From NCBI RefSeq assembly GCF_003952345.1, contig NZ_CP034433.1, positions 186,001 to 250,000 of the forward strand: 64,000 nucleotides of DNA, written 5' to 3'. Both the position numbers and the translations under genes were made by a program. The DNA is from Iodobacter ciconiae (GTDB taxonomy: Bacteria > Pseudomonadota > Gammaproteobacteria > Burkholderiales > Chitinibacteraceae). Every line of letters begins with the position of its first letter. Position 1 is the stretch's first letter. Positions 24,572-33,800 of the stretch are shown piece after piece. The notes beneath the pieces were generated by a model. It saw only the letters and a list, made by a program, of their open reading frames with translations, was not told the DNA's origin and did not search any database.

Positions 24572-26023
24572 TTATTTAATTTTTTTAATTATAATAGTAG
24601 GTTTTTTAATTCTATATTTATTAAGTTCTGAAGTGTTCACTTCTTGTGTTTTCTTATTAACATAATTAGATTGCAAAGGCATTGTAGGTCCATATCTTAA
24701 AGTGGAGCCAAAGGTAGATTTTGCAGAAAAAACGCCGGTAATTTTTGTTCTTAATGGCTGAGTGATACTTGCCAGGACATCTTCAATATTAGTTTTTCCA
24801 TAAGTATCTATCATCCAGCGCCAATCCCAATAATCACCAGTATCCCCATATCCCGGGTTGCTATATTGGTACTCTAAATTAGATAGCGATTCAGAGCTTC
24901 TGCCTATGGTATATTTTTTTTTAATTGTGGGCCTGTCCTGACTATGGCTGAGTAATGCATTATTTTCATACCTCATAAAGCCAGAATAAGTAATATCAAA
25001 ACTAACATTTGCATCAAATGAATAAGGGTATTCAATTTCGGCAAGAAAAGTTTCAAGAAATACTTCTTGCTGGCTAAATGGAGGAACTGTAATTAATGCT
25101 GTTTTGACAATGGTTTTTGAATCACTTCCGCCTTTTAAAGAGGCCCAGCTCTGATTTGCAGCTATTTCGATAGAAAGCTCTGTTTCACCGACCAGAGGCC
25201 ATTCGAAGCCTTGTTTGGCTTTGATTTTCTCACCTAGCTCGTATGTATCTGTTTTTGACCAGTTTGATAATTGGGAATAGCTTAAAGTAATACTGGATTT
25301 TTGTGTATAAGATGACTCATTAATAACTATTTCTGAAGTGGTATTTATTATTCTTTTATTTGACTTGCTAATAGGCCCTGCTTTAAATGTCTTATCATCA
25401 ATTGCATAATGAAAATTGTCAATAACCATTGAAGTTCTTTCTTTGCAACGATAACCTGTGCATCTACCCTGATTAAAGCCGCTAATCTGATAGCTACCAG
25501 GGCTTGCAGAGCGGCTTATCACCATGCCATCGCCAACATAGCTAGAATTAATTCCGGAAACCCATGCAAAGCCAAAATAATGTGCCAGCAAAGATAGTGG
25601 CTTAAAAAAATCTTCCTGATTAACTAAGGTCCATTCAAAAAGAGCTTCATTACTTTCCGGATAGAAAATTGGTTCATAGACAGGAATAGTCGGTTTAAGC
25701 GAAGGCGTATTTAAAGTACACCATGCATCCTGGGGAATAACAGGGTCTTTTTTTATCTGGCCTTTGTGCTTTAAGCCCATAATAACCCAGCCATCTGCAA
25801 GAGCAATAATATCCCATGGTCCCATTTTATTTAGCAGCCAGGAATGCAGCACTCTGGCATTATCAACCGTTAATAGCCGATATCCTGCATCACAGGCTTT
25901 TTTAGGGAAATAAGATTGCCTGTAAACCTCATACATATTAATGTTTGTATTGGAAATAGCGTAGCTTGAAAAGAGTATGATTATCAATAGAGTTAATGTT
26001 TTGCAGAGATTATTTAATCGCAT
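24572..26023 (-). CDS. Aerolysin-family pore-forming toxin
   Basis: A 483-residue secreted protein that reads as a full-length aerolysin homologue. Signal peptide: basic N-terminus, L-L-I-I-I-L-F core, cleavage near S24/N25. The small lobe has C44-D-A-G-Y-R-L-L, W-V-I-M-G-L and W-C102; C44 and C102 match one aerolysin disulfide. L-A-H-Y-F-G-F-A-W-V-S-G and G-R-C188-T-G-Y-R-C193 match the second disulfide. The stretch W-P-L-V-G-E-T-E-L-S-I-E-I-A-A-N-Q-S-W (275-293) is almost identical to aerolysin, as are N-W-S-K-T-D-T-Y and the C-terminal I-T-G-V-F-S-A-K-S. Aerolysin is secreted as a proprotein, activated by cleavage, and forms heptameric pores. AAGGTGAG (26027-26034) precedes the ATG. The gene is AT-rich, suggesting transfer, and lies next to a Bvg-like regulator. 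Confidence 0.93.
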   Translation of the reverse strand: MRLNNLCKTLTLLIIILFSSYAISNTNINMYEVYRQSYFPKKACDAGYRLLTVDNARVLHSWLLNKMGPWDIIALADGWVIMGLKHKGQIKKDPVIPQDAWCTLNTPSLKPTIPVYEPIFYPESNEALFEWTLVNQEDFFKPLSLLAHYFGFAWVSGINSSYVGDGMVISRSASPGSYQISGFNQGRCTGYRCKERTSMVIDNFHYAIDDKTFKAGPISKSNKRIINTTSEIVINESSYTQKSSITLSYSQLSNWSKTDTYELGEKIKAKQGFEWPLVGETELSIEIAANQSWASLKGGSDSKTIVKTALITVPPFSQQEVFLETFLAEIEYPYSFDANVSFDITYSGFMRYENNALLSHSQDRPTIKKKYTIGRSSESLSNLEYQYSNPGYGDTGDYWDWRWMIDTYGKTNIEDVLASITQPLRTKITGVFSAKSTFGSTLRYGPTMPLQSNYVNKKTQEVNTSELNKYRIKKPTIIIKKIK

Positions 26024-26340
26024 TATCTCACCTTATCAACTTTATGAAAAATAACTTTTTTATAGCGAAAAACTAAATGTTATTGGCGTGGCTAACAATA
26101 AATAAATGAAATTAATTTTTAAATAAGGTATTCGCCTCAGCAGCAATGACCCACAGATGTTAAATTAATACTCATTTAGCTTGCCTGATAAATTACAGCT
26201 TATCCCTGCTAGGGCCGTATAATTTTGTGAAGTAGCTGTGGGTAAGTTATTTAAGCGATTGTTTTTTTATTGTTATTTTTTTGATGATTAAAGTTTAATC
26301 AATTTAGGCAAAGCTTCAAGCATTGATCTTATAAGGTGTA
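26024..26340. other. Upstream region of the toxin gene
   Basis: These 317 AT-rich bases separate the toxin gene from the end of the sensor kinase gene, both on the minus strand. Besides the toxin ribosome site I see no gene and no clear copy of the GAAATTTC inverted heptad found beyond the response regulator. Confidence 0.4.
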
Positions 26341-29300
26341 TTATTTTGTAAGTATGATTTGATCTAAAATGCCATTGTATTCAAGAATAGATTGCTTTAG
26401 GTCTGCGTATATTTCCAGGCAATAAGTTATATCGTCAGAATGTGCCGCATCTTCAAGCAATTCACAAATAAATAGTGTCTCTTTATCCTGAATAATACGC
26501 GCTGCCCCTTTTAGTCTGTGAGCCAGCTCGCTAATCAAAGGGTGGTTTTGTATATCAATAGCATTTTTTAAATCTTCCAGGTCCTTAATATTGGTTGTTT
26601 GCATTATTTTTATAAATTGCTCCAACACTTCTTTATTATTAAAAGAAAACTGGGTAATTGTGTTTTCAATAGTATTGTACCGTGTATCATCAAATTGATT
26701 GTTTGCGTCTTGGGCTTGCACATTGGATAGAACTTCGGCAAGTTGATTTATATTTACAGGCTTGATTAAACAGTGATTCATGCCTGCTTCTTGTGCCCGG
26801 ATGGCTGTGCTTTCTCTTGCATCGGCGGTATAACCAATAATAAAAATTTCACTGCCTAGTTGTTCACGTACATGTTTTGAAAAAGTAAATCCATCCATTT
26901 CAGGCATAAAACAATCACTGATAATGGCATCAAAGTGGTGGGTTTTAACTAATTCCAACGCCTCACTAGCTGTACTAAGGCAATATACTTTGCTTAGGCC
27001 TAAAAAATAGAGCTGTTGTTCAAGTAGTAAACGGTTGGCGGGGTGATCATCAACTACCAGCAATTCAAGAGCAGGGTCTATTTTTGTCAGAGTGTTTTGT
27101 TTTTTATCGGTAGTCGTGTTTTCAATAATTTGGCTTGGTATTTGTAAAAGCACTGTCGTACCTGCATCGGGCTTACTCTGTAGCGATATTTCCCCACCCA
27201 TTTGCTTTATTAAGTTAGCACAAATCCATAATCCAAGTCCGGTTCCTGTTTTGCTGGAAAGATCATCTTGTGCATAGGCCTCAAATATTTTTGCCTGAGC
27301 CTCGTGGGAAATTCCGCTGCCGGTGTCTGTCACCTCAATAAGTAAAACAGACTGCTGGCTGACCTGCCAGTTTAGTTTAATGCTGATATAGCCGGTTTTT
27401 GTGAATTTAATAGAGTTTCCAATTAGATTGCCTATTACCTGAGCCAGACGTTTTTCATCCAGCAATACTAAATCAGGTAAACCAGGATCAATATGAATCA
27501 TTAGTTTCAGGCCATTTTCTTTAATAATCGGGCGATAAACTGCATCAATACCATCCAGTAGCCGGTATAGATTGCAAGGGTGGGGGGCGATACTGAGTTT
27601 ACCAGCTTCAATTTTTGCCTGATCTAAAATACCATCTAATAAATTTAATAAACTATTTGCGGATTGAAAAATAGCTGCCAGATTACGGTTATTTGCTTTT
27701 TTTAATTCTAGTTCAATCAAACCCAAAATCGCATTCATGGGGGTGCGAATCTCATGGCTGATAATAGCCAAAAATGTGGATTTAGCCCGATTAGCTGTTT
27801 CAGCCTCATTTTTGGTTTTAAGCAGCTCCCGCTCGCTTTCTTTTTGCTGAGAGATATCAAACCAGCCACCTAGTACCGCCTGCTGATCAAGGGTGGTTGA
27901 CAAAAAAGGTTTAGACCAAAGTATAAGATCATGTTTGTTTTTATCAATCTGGACGCGTATTTCTTCATAAACCGTATTTTTACTTTTTGAGGCAGTTTTC
28001 ATCAGCAGAGTTAAACGTGCATATAGCGTCGTTTTTTCAATTGCATTATTGATAAAATCATTATACGGCTGATTGGATACTTCGATTTTCTGGGAGGGTA
28101 AATTAATAAATAATGCAAAAGGCAGCTGGTCAATAAGGCGGGATAGCGTATTTAGCTGCTCCTTAAGCATTTGGCTGTATTTATGTGATTTATAGCTGCG
28201 AATAAATATATAAATTAGTAATATTATTGCTGCACTTATAAGTAGTAAAAATATTGCTCTGTAATTGGAGTAATGATATTGATTGAGGCCTGTATACACC
28301 GTTGCTGATTTATTATTAGCCCAGTTGGACCGAATATCATTTAATTCTTCTTGTGAAATACTTAATACGGCTTTGTTAATAATCTGAGCAAGTAGTGGTT
28401 TTTTTATATTGGTGGCAATAGAAATATTTAATGGCGTGGGGTTGGTTGCACCAATCACACGAAATTTTTCTATTTTTTTTGCAGAAATAATAGCATATGA
28501 AGAGCGTAAATTATTTATTATGGCGTCCACTTTTTCCTGTTCTAAAAGATTAAATGTAGAAAGTAAATTAGCAGCTTCGATAAATTCAATATTCTTACGA
28601 AGTACAGGGTCAAGAATGGTTTCTTTCGCTATGGAATTCTTAATAAAAGCGACTTTTTTCCCTGATAAATCATTCACCGAGCGTATATTTTTGTTATCAC
28701 TGCGAGTAATTATTCCCCAGAGGGATTGAATATATGGCGGGGAAAAAAACATTTCTTTTTTTCGTTCTTCAGACATTGCCATGATAGGAATAATGTCTGT
28801 TGTGTCTCCAGAAAAACTTAATGAATTGTGTATTCCGCTTTGGTTAACTTCAATAAATTTTAATCCAGTTAGCCGCTCAATTTTATCTAAAATATCAACT
28901 GCAATTCCTGTTGGTTTTGAGGTTGGGTTTGTTTTAAATAAAAATGGATAAAAATCTGAATAAGCTGAGTATTTTATATTTTTATTATTTTTAATCCATA
29001 TTTTTTCTTCCGGTGTAAGTGTTATTTTTTTTACTATATTGTAATGAACCGGGCCACCTTGCCAGCGTTGCTGAATTCCAATTTGACTGCTGATAGGTAT
29101 AAGATTGATTGCTTTATTTAAATCAGAGAGAAGGCGGGAGTTTTTTTTATTAATAAAAAAAACAAATGGATTGTCATTGATCGATGAGAAATTAGAAATT
29201 TCTAGGTTGTTAAGAGATATTTGATTGAGTAAAAAATTTGTTTCAATGGAATTACCAATATAAAGGTCAGCATGAATAAATGAAACAGATTGCAATGCCA

Positions 29301-29847
29301 AGAGGGAATTTTTAAATGAAATTATTTCTTTGTTTTTGTATTTTTTGTTAATTTCTTCTTTAAGAGTATCATTACTACCTAGTGTAATTATAGGTAGTTT
29401 TTTATCTGGTTCACCTTTTCTTTTTACCTCTACAAAATTATTTTGAAAATAATGGACAGTATTTTCTATACCTGAAATTTTGTTATCTAAATTACCTGCG
29501 ACTAAATCAATTTCTTTGTTTTTTAGAGCCAATAAGGCATTTTTTTTTGTATCAAAAACTTTTACTAAAAAACGCTTATTTATATAGCTACCTATAATGG
29601 ATAGATAGTCAGCTGTAATTCCTTGTATATTATTATTTGCATCTTTTATATAAAAAGGAATATATTCATCCAATACCATGCCTACTTTTAAAATGGTTTC
29701 AGATGTATTGTTATTTTCAGTGCTGTAAATAGTAAGTAATTGAGTTTCTGGCTTTGCAAGTGTTTGTGACTTTGCAATGCACTGGTTAAGGAAACTATAT
29801 AAAATAAATAGTGAAATTATTTTAATTAAAGTCATTTTCTTTAACAT
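26341..29847 (-). CDS. BvgS/EvgS-type hybrid sensor kinase
   Basis: About 1,168 residues in BvgS order: signal peptide/anchor, two periplasmic Venus-flytrap (SBP_bac_3) domains (about 50-265 and 280-510; E-Y-I-P-F-Y-I and F-Y-P-F-L-F starts), one transmembrane helix (about 525-545), a PAS-like region, HisKA with [10 protein letters not shown] (His near 697), HATPase (G-T-G-L-G-L-W), a receiver with D-D-H and S-D-C-F-M-P-E-M-D-G, and a C-terminal Hpt domain (A-H-R-L-K-G-A-A-R). It would pass phosphate to the adjacent BvgA-like regulator by a His-Asp-His-Asp relay. Its start overlaps the regulator stop; ATGs at 29847 and 29835 are both possible and the frame is open to 29862. The ligand is unknown. 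Confidence 0.9.
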   Translation of the reverse strand: MLKKMTLIKIISLFILYSFLNQCIAKSQTLAKPETQLLTIYSTENNNTSETILKVGMVLDEYIPFYIKDANNNIQGITADYLSIIGSYINKRFLVKVFDTKKNALLALKNKEIDLVAGNLDNKISGIENTVHYFQNNFVEVKRKGEPDKKLPIITLGSNDTLKEEINKKYKNKEIISFKNSLLALQSVSFIHADLYIGNSIETNFLLNQISLNNLEISNFSSINDNPFVFFINKKNSRLLSDLNKAINLIPISSQIGIQQRWQGGPVHYNIVKKITLTPEEKIWIKNNKNIKYSAYSDFYPFLFKTNPTSKPTGIAVDILDKIERLTGLKFIEVNQSGIHNSLSFSGDTTDIIPIMAMSEERKKEMFFSPPYIQSLWGIITRSDNKNIRSVNDLSGKKVAFIKNSIAKETILDPVLRKNIEFIEAANLLSTFNLLEQEKVDAIINNLRSSYAIISAKKIEKFRVIGATNPTPLNISIATNIKKPLLAQIINKAVLSISQEELNDIRSNWANNKSATVYTGLNQYHYSNYRAIFLLLISAAIILLIYIFIRSYKSHKYSQMLKEQLNTLSRLIDQLPFALFINLPSQKIEVSNQPYNDFINNAIEKTTLYARLTLLMKTASKSKNTVYEEIRVQIDKNKHDLILWSKPFLSTTLDQQAVLGGWFDISQQKESERELLKTKNEAETANRAKSTFLAIISHEIRTPMNAILGLIELELKKANNRNLAAIFQSANSLLNLLDGILDQAKIEAGKLSIAPHPCNLYRLLDGIDAVYRPIIKENGLKLMIHIDPGLPDLVLLDEKRLAQVIGNLIGNSIKFTKTGYISIKLNWQVSQQSVLLIEVTDTGSGISHEAQAKIFEAYAQDDLSSKTGTGLGLWICANLIKQMGGEISLQSKPDAGTTVLLQIPSQIIENTTTDKKQNTLTKIDPALELLVVDDHPANRLLLEQQLYFLGLSKVYCLSTASEALELVKTHHFDAIISDCFMPEMDGFTFSKHVREQLGSEIFIIGYTADARESTAIRAQEAGMNHCLIKPVNINQLAEVLSNVQAQDANNQFDDTRYNTIENTITQFSFNNKEVLEQFIKIMQTTNIKDLEDLKNAIDIQNHPLISELAHRLKGAARIIQDKETLFICELLEDAAHSDDITYCLEIYADLKQSILEYNGILDQIILTK

Positions 29848-30448
29848 GGCTTGCCAGTTCAATAATGGAGTTAATATTTAATTTTTGAAAAATACGGATC
29901 TTATAAGTACTTACTGTTTTATTGCTGATTGAGAGAGCCAGACCAATTTCTAAATTGGATTGCCCATCTGCAAGCAATCTGGCGATCATTAATTCACGGT
30001 TAGATAAGGATTTAAATACAGGTGTACTTTTTTCTTTTTTGCCATCAGCTAATCCTTGCATTATTGACTCAGGAAAAAAAGAATAACCTGAAAGTACCAT
30101 CTTCACTGCCTGAAAAATATCATTCATATTTTTTCCTTTCCCAATAAAACCATGAGCTCCTGATTTAAGTGCTCTAATTGCATAAATATTTTCATTTTTA
30201 GCAGATAGAAAAAGAACTTTTGTGCTTAATTCCGCAGCTCGGATGCGCTTCATAATCTCAAAGCCATCTAGCCTAGGTAATTCTAAGTCTAAAATCACTA
30301 AATCAACGTCATTTTTCCTCAGATATTCGAGTGCATCAATTCCATTGTCTGACTCTAAAACAACTTTAAATTCGCCTGATTTTTCTAAAGTTGAACGAAT
30401 GGCGATGCAAATTGCGGGATGATCATCAATAATTACTATAGATTTCAT
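29822..30448 (-). CDS. BvgA/EvgA-type response regulator (NarL/LuxR family)
   Basis: A 208-residue DNA-binding regulator. The receiver has D-D-H near the start and the phospho-acceptor Asp in V-I-L-D-L-E-L-P-R-L-D-G, followed by L-S-A-K. The C-terminal LuxR-type helix-turn-helix reads L-S-N-R-E-L-M-I-A-R-L-L-A-D-G, then N-K-T-V-S-T-Y-K. Length equals that of Bordetella BvgA (209). It is the first gene of a two-gene operon with the sensor kinase and faces a 1.7-kb non-coding region rich in candidate binding sites. It is the likely regulator of the pilus operon to the right and perhaps of the toxin to the left. Confidence 0.9.
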   Translation of the reverse strand: MKSIVIIDDHPAICIAIRSTLEKSGEFKVVLESDNGIDALEYLRKNDVDLVILDLELPRLDGFEIMKRIRAAELSTKVLFLSAKNENIYAIRALKSGAHGFIGKGKNMNDIFQAVKMVLSGYSFFPESIMQGLADGKKEKSTPVFKSLSNRELMIARLLADGQSNLEIGLALSISNKTVSTYKIRIFQKLNINSIIELASHVKENDFN

Positions 30449-31195
30449 ACAAATCTCCTGTTTTTTTTATGATATTAGCTAGCAACTGTTTTTATTGAAA
30501 AGAGATATGTTCATGTACATATAGGCGTTATTCCAATGTGTTAAAAATATTGATGCAATGCTAATAATTTGTTAAGAATAATCTTACTTAAAAATCAGTC
30601 ATATTTTATTTAGTTGATATAAATTTCTTCTCAGGCCACAGCATATTAAGGCAGGGAAAGAAATTTCTACATTTTAGTATTCACTATTTACAAGTAAGTG
30701 AGAATGCACTTTATAGAGTTTAAAAAATCATGCAAGTGCTGTAGCTATTTTTAATGCCTATAGCATAAATTAACAATAAGAAATTTCACGAAAAATGCAA
30801 GAAGTATTTTGCATTTGCATAAACTCATTATGGTTTGCTTTTTAAAATAATTTAATGAATATTGGATAAATAAAAATACGTATGCAAATTAATTGTTAAT
30901 AATAATAGCAAAAATAATGTATTTGATGTTTATGGCTTATAGTGTTGTTTTAAGTAAAGTAATCGATCTTGAATAGTACGTTTGCATAATTAACGTATTG
31001 TGTAATAATTTTTTAATTAAATGCAGAGATGAAATAGAAAAGTACACATTGGTTTTATTCTGTGTTTGATATGTAAAAATATTTTTAAAGGTGTCGTGAA
31101 TTAAAACAGGTTAATTTATTTTTGTTTTTGTATTAATTAACCCTGTTTGAAAATACTATTCCAATAATTGTTTGAAATTATTTAAGAAGAATAAA
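30449..31195. other. AT-rich regulatory region upstream of the BvgA-like gene
   Basis: No gene is visible. Two GAAATTTC-centred sites lie here: AAAGAAATTTCTAC (30657-30670) and TAAGAAATTTCACG (30777-30790). Both resemble the head-to-head heptads (TTTCCTA-like) bound by BvgA and may serve autoregulation. Base composition is very AT-rich with many T and A runs. Confidence 0.45.
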
Positions 31196-31381
31196 TAGCA
31201 TTTACCTGCTAGAGAGTAATTTAATGTTGTTTGAATTTGTTATTCAATAGTAAACATGGTTATGAAATAACCGAATGTACGGGCTTAGCATCTGTATGTC
31301 TTAGATGTACTTAATAAGCCGTAAAATTGCTTGAGTAAGTTGCTTTGTTAAGTATTTACAATCAGAGCTTTGCTCTATAGT

Positions 31382-31395
31382 TAAGAAATTTCATA
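31382..31395. promoter_or_regulatory. BvgA-like inverted heptad, repeat copy 1
   Basis: TAAGAAA and TTTCATA meet head to head. BvgA is known to bind inverted heptads related to TTTC(C/T)TA; here the left arm read on the other strand is TTTCTTA. Confidence 0.5.
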
Positions 31396-31709
31396 CAAAT
31401 ATTTGAGCCATTGCTTACATATTAATATTCAAATATTACTTATGATACATTCCTAAGCAGCAGCACTGCATTTATGTTTAACAATATCTGATGTTAATTA
31501 ATAAAGGTGGCTGAAGTGATAACTTATTAAGATAAGTACCATTTGTCTGCTGAAAAGTAGTTTCACGTTGTTTAAATTTGCCCTTCAATAGTACATATAA
31601 CGATGAAAGAGCAAGTGCGACGGGCCTGGTGTTTATATATCCTGGGTAGTTTAGTGAGAGAGTAAGACTATTTTGTGAAGTATTTATAATTAGTGCTTTG
31701 TACTGTAGT

Positions 31710-31723
31710 TAGGAAATTTCATA
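31710..31723. promoter_or_regulatory. BvgA-like inverted heptad, repeat copy 2
   Basis: TAGGAAA and TTTCATA; the left arm read on the other strand is TTTCCTA, identical to the BvgA heptad consensus. Confidence 0.5.
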
Positions 31724-32031
31724 CGAATATTTGAGCCATTGCCTACATATTAATGTTCAAATTTTGTTTATGATGCATTCATGAGTAGCAACACTGTGTT
31801 TAACAATATGTAGGTTAATTAATTAAAGTGTTCAAATGATGAGTTATTAAGAAAACTGCCATTTGTCTGCTAAAAAGTAATTTCGCATTGTTTAGACTTG
31901 GTTTTTAATAGTACACATAATGATTGAAAGAGCCGACCATGAACTAGTTTAGTGTTTATATATAATGGAAGCTTAGTGAGGTAATTAAGTTATTTTGTAG
32001 AGTGTTCATAATTAGCTCTTTGTACTGTAGT

Positions 32032-32045
32032 TAAGAAATTTCATA
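32032..32045. promoter_or_regulatory. BvgA-like inverted heptad, repeat copy 3
   Basis: TAAGAAA and TTTCATA, as in copy 1, 120 bases before the TPR gene, a suitable distance for an activator site. Confidence 0.5.
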
Positions 32046-32164
32046 CAAATATTTAAGCCATTGCCTACATATTAATATTTAAATTTTGTTTATGATGCAC
32101 TTCTGAGTAACGGCGTTATATTTATTTTAATGAGGTGTAAATTAATCACCAGGGTGTTTAAAGC

Positions 32165-33043
32165 ATGATTAAATATAATTTATTGGTGGCCGTGTTTTTT
32201 TTTACAGCATCATTATCTTTTTCTGGTGAAGTAGAAGATTTATATTCTTTGGCGGAAAAACAGGAATATCAAAAAATAATTGAATTAACTAGTCGTGAAG
32301 ATTATCAGCATAAAGATGTATTGCGCATTATGTTTATTAAGGGCGTTGCACTTTCTAAATTAAATAAAAGTGAACAGGCTATTGATCATTTTAAGTTAAT
32401 GGTTGAAAAATTTCCTAATCAGGCTGAGCCATACAACAATTTAGGTGTTCTATATGCAAAGCTGGGAAATTATGAACTGGCACGGGATGCGTTAGAAAAA
32501 TCAAACAAAATAAACCCGAAAATATTATCTGTTCATGAAAACCTGGCTAGCTTGTATTTAGATATGGCAAAAAAAGAGTATGGAAATGTAGTTAAATTGG
32601 GCGGAAATAGTGCAAAGCTTACCTGTATAAATAATGAAAATTTGAATGCAGATGTAAAAAGCAAGAAAAGTATGGCATTGGAAGATAAGCCTTTAGTTAA
32701 TGTGTCATCAGTTAATGCATCAATATTAAGTGATTTAGAAAAATGGCGAAAAGCTTGGTCTGATAAAAATATTGATGCGTATTTATCCGCATACAGTAAA
32801 AATATGAAAGTTGAAAATGGCCTGAGTTTGCTGGCTTGGAAAGAGCAGAGAAAACAAAGGCTGAGTTCAGCAGGGACAATTGCAGTAGAGGTAGATTCTC
32901 CAGTGATAAGCATCATTGATGAGAAACATGCCCGAGTTAGTTTTACACAAAAATATGTATCCAATCGTATGAAAGATACGGTAAGAAAAGTCCTTTCATT
33001 TGAATTGGATAATAATAGATGGCTAATTATTTCTGAAAAATAG
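32165..33043 (+). CDS. Periplasmic TPR protein with SnoaL/NTF2-like C-terminal domain
   Basis: A 292-residue protein with a signal peptide (F-F-F-T-A-S-L-S-F-S-G). Residues about 25-150 form at least two tetratricopeptide repeats (A-E-P-Y-N-N-L-G-V-L-Y-A-K-L-G-N-Y-E-L-A, then N-P-K-I-L-S-V-H-E-N-L-A-S-L-Y). A Lys/Ser-rich linker leads to an SnoaL/Cds6-type domain starting D-L-E-K-W-R-K-A-W-S-D-K-N and ending R-W-L-I-I-S-E. CAGGGTG lies before the ATG. It lies directly after the repeat array and before the pilin gene, so it is probably the first gene of the pilus region and may help assembly or signalling; that role is inferred from position. Confidence 0.75.
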   Translation: MIKYNLLVAVFFFTASLSFSGEVEDLYSLAEKQEYQKIIELTSREDYQHKDVLRIMFIKGVALSKLNKSEQAIDHFKLMVEKFPNQAEPYNNLGVLYAKLGNYELARDALEKSNKINPKILSVHENLASLYLDMAKKEYGNVVKLGGNSAKLTCINNENLNADVKSKKSMALEDKPLVNVSSVNASILSDLEKWRKAWSDKNIDAYLSAYSKNMKVENGLSLLAWKEQRKQRLSSAGTIAVEVDSPVISIIDEKHARVSFTQKYVSNRMKDTVRKVLSFELDNNRWLIISEK

Positions 33044-33160
33044 TAAAGTTTTTTTATATGGTAATCGATAAAATTAGCTTATTGATTATCAATAGTAAAG
33101 GGCAGTTGTAGGTGTTTGGTGTTTTTTCTTGGTATTTTAACTTTATAAAAGGGTTTTCAT

Positions 33161-33748
33161 ATGCGTAACAAAATTATTTCTGCTTTTATCATGGCTTCGG
33201 CTTTTTCTGTATCACCTGTCGTATTTGCAGCACCTACTACAGTGACTAGCTCATATGAAGCAAGTGTGCTGGTGCGCGGTCAAAAAGATGGTTCAGATTA
33301 CAGTATTAGTGTCACACCTCGTGATTCACTTAACTATGCATATAATGCAGCTACTAAAGTTTTTGAAATTACCAATGCACAAGGTGTTATTCCATTGGAT
33401 ATTAAAGTTAAAGCGCCTGCTGGCTTTGATACTGATGCCAAGAAAGCATTTAAACTATTAGCAAAGTCAAAAGATGGTGCTATTACTAATGGTACAAGTA
33501 GTTTTACAGTACAGCCTGTTGTTGGTGGCTATAAAATTGATTCAACAGAAGTTGATTTGATGACTAAGGATATTGCTGGCCTTGAAAACTTTAATGGTAC
33601 AACTGGCAATTCTGTAGTTAAGATGGGTGCTGCAATTACTCGTGTATCAACTGGTGCAACGCTTACTAATATGTCTTCTTTAGCTGATGGTGTTTACCAA
33701 GGTAATATTCTGGTAGATCTTAAAGCCGAATGGACTTGGGGTGCTTAA
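33161..33748 (+). CDS. CS1/CFA-I-type major pilin
   Basis: A 195-residue secreted protein with a clear signal peptide ending V-F-A-A. The mature protein is all beta in pattern, starting T-T-V-T-S-S-Y-E-A-S-V and ending V-Y-Q-G-N-I-L-V-D-L-K-A-E-W, the alternating end expected for a donor-strand-exchanged subunit of the alternate chaperone-usher (class 5, alpha) fimbriae. Size fits CfaB-like subunits (about 170 residues mature). AAAGGG precedes the ATG. A strong terminator follows, so pilin transcripts should exceed those of the downstream genes. Confidence 0.82.
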   Translation: MRNKIISAFIMASAFSVSPVVFAAPTTVTSSYEASVLVRGQKDGSDYSISVTPRDSLNYAYNAATKVFEITNAQGVIPLDIKVKAPAGFDTDAKKAFKLLAKSKDGAITNGTSSFTVQPVVGGYKIDSTEVDLMTKDIAGLENFNGTTGNSVVKMGAAITRVSTGATLTNMSSLADGVYQGNILVDLKAEWTWGA

Positions 33749-33759
33749 GTTAAACTCAG

Positions 33760-33791
33760 CCGGCCTATCGTATTAGGCCGGTTTTTTTTTT
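33760..33791 (+). terminator. Intra-operon terminator after the pilin gene
   Basis: CCGGCCTA and TAGGCCGG form a perfect 8-bp stem with a six-base loop, followed by ten T. It lies between the major pilin and its chaperone, 20 bases before the next start, and presumably lets only a fraction of transcripts continue. Confidence 0.9.
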
Positions 33792-33800
33792 AGAGGATTT

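Larger units (their letters stand above)
31197..32160. repeat. Tandem imperfect repeats of about 325 bp, non-coding
   Basis: A unit marked by TTTCATACAAATATTTGAGC, then CATTGCCTACATATTAAT, then TTTGTCTGCTGAAAAGTA, then CAATAGTACA starts at about 31378, 31706 and 32028, giving periods of 328 and 322 bases. A partial earlier copy (CCTGCTAGAGAGTAAT...CAATAGTAAACAT) begins near 31197, and the last copy is cut short by the TPR gene start at 32165. Copies differ by scattered substitutions and small indels. No open frame is shared, so the array looks regulatory or structural. Confidence 0.8.

Noticed and set aside
31197..32160. Possible CRISPR-like array
   Set aside because: Units are about 325 bp, imperfect throughout, with no short identical repeats and variable spacers and no cas genes.
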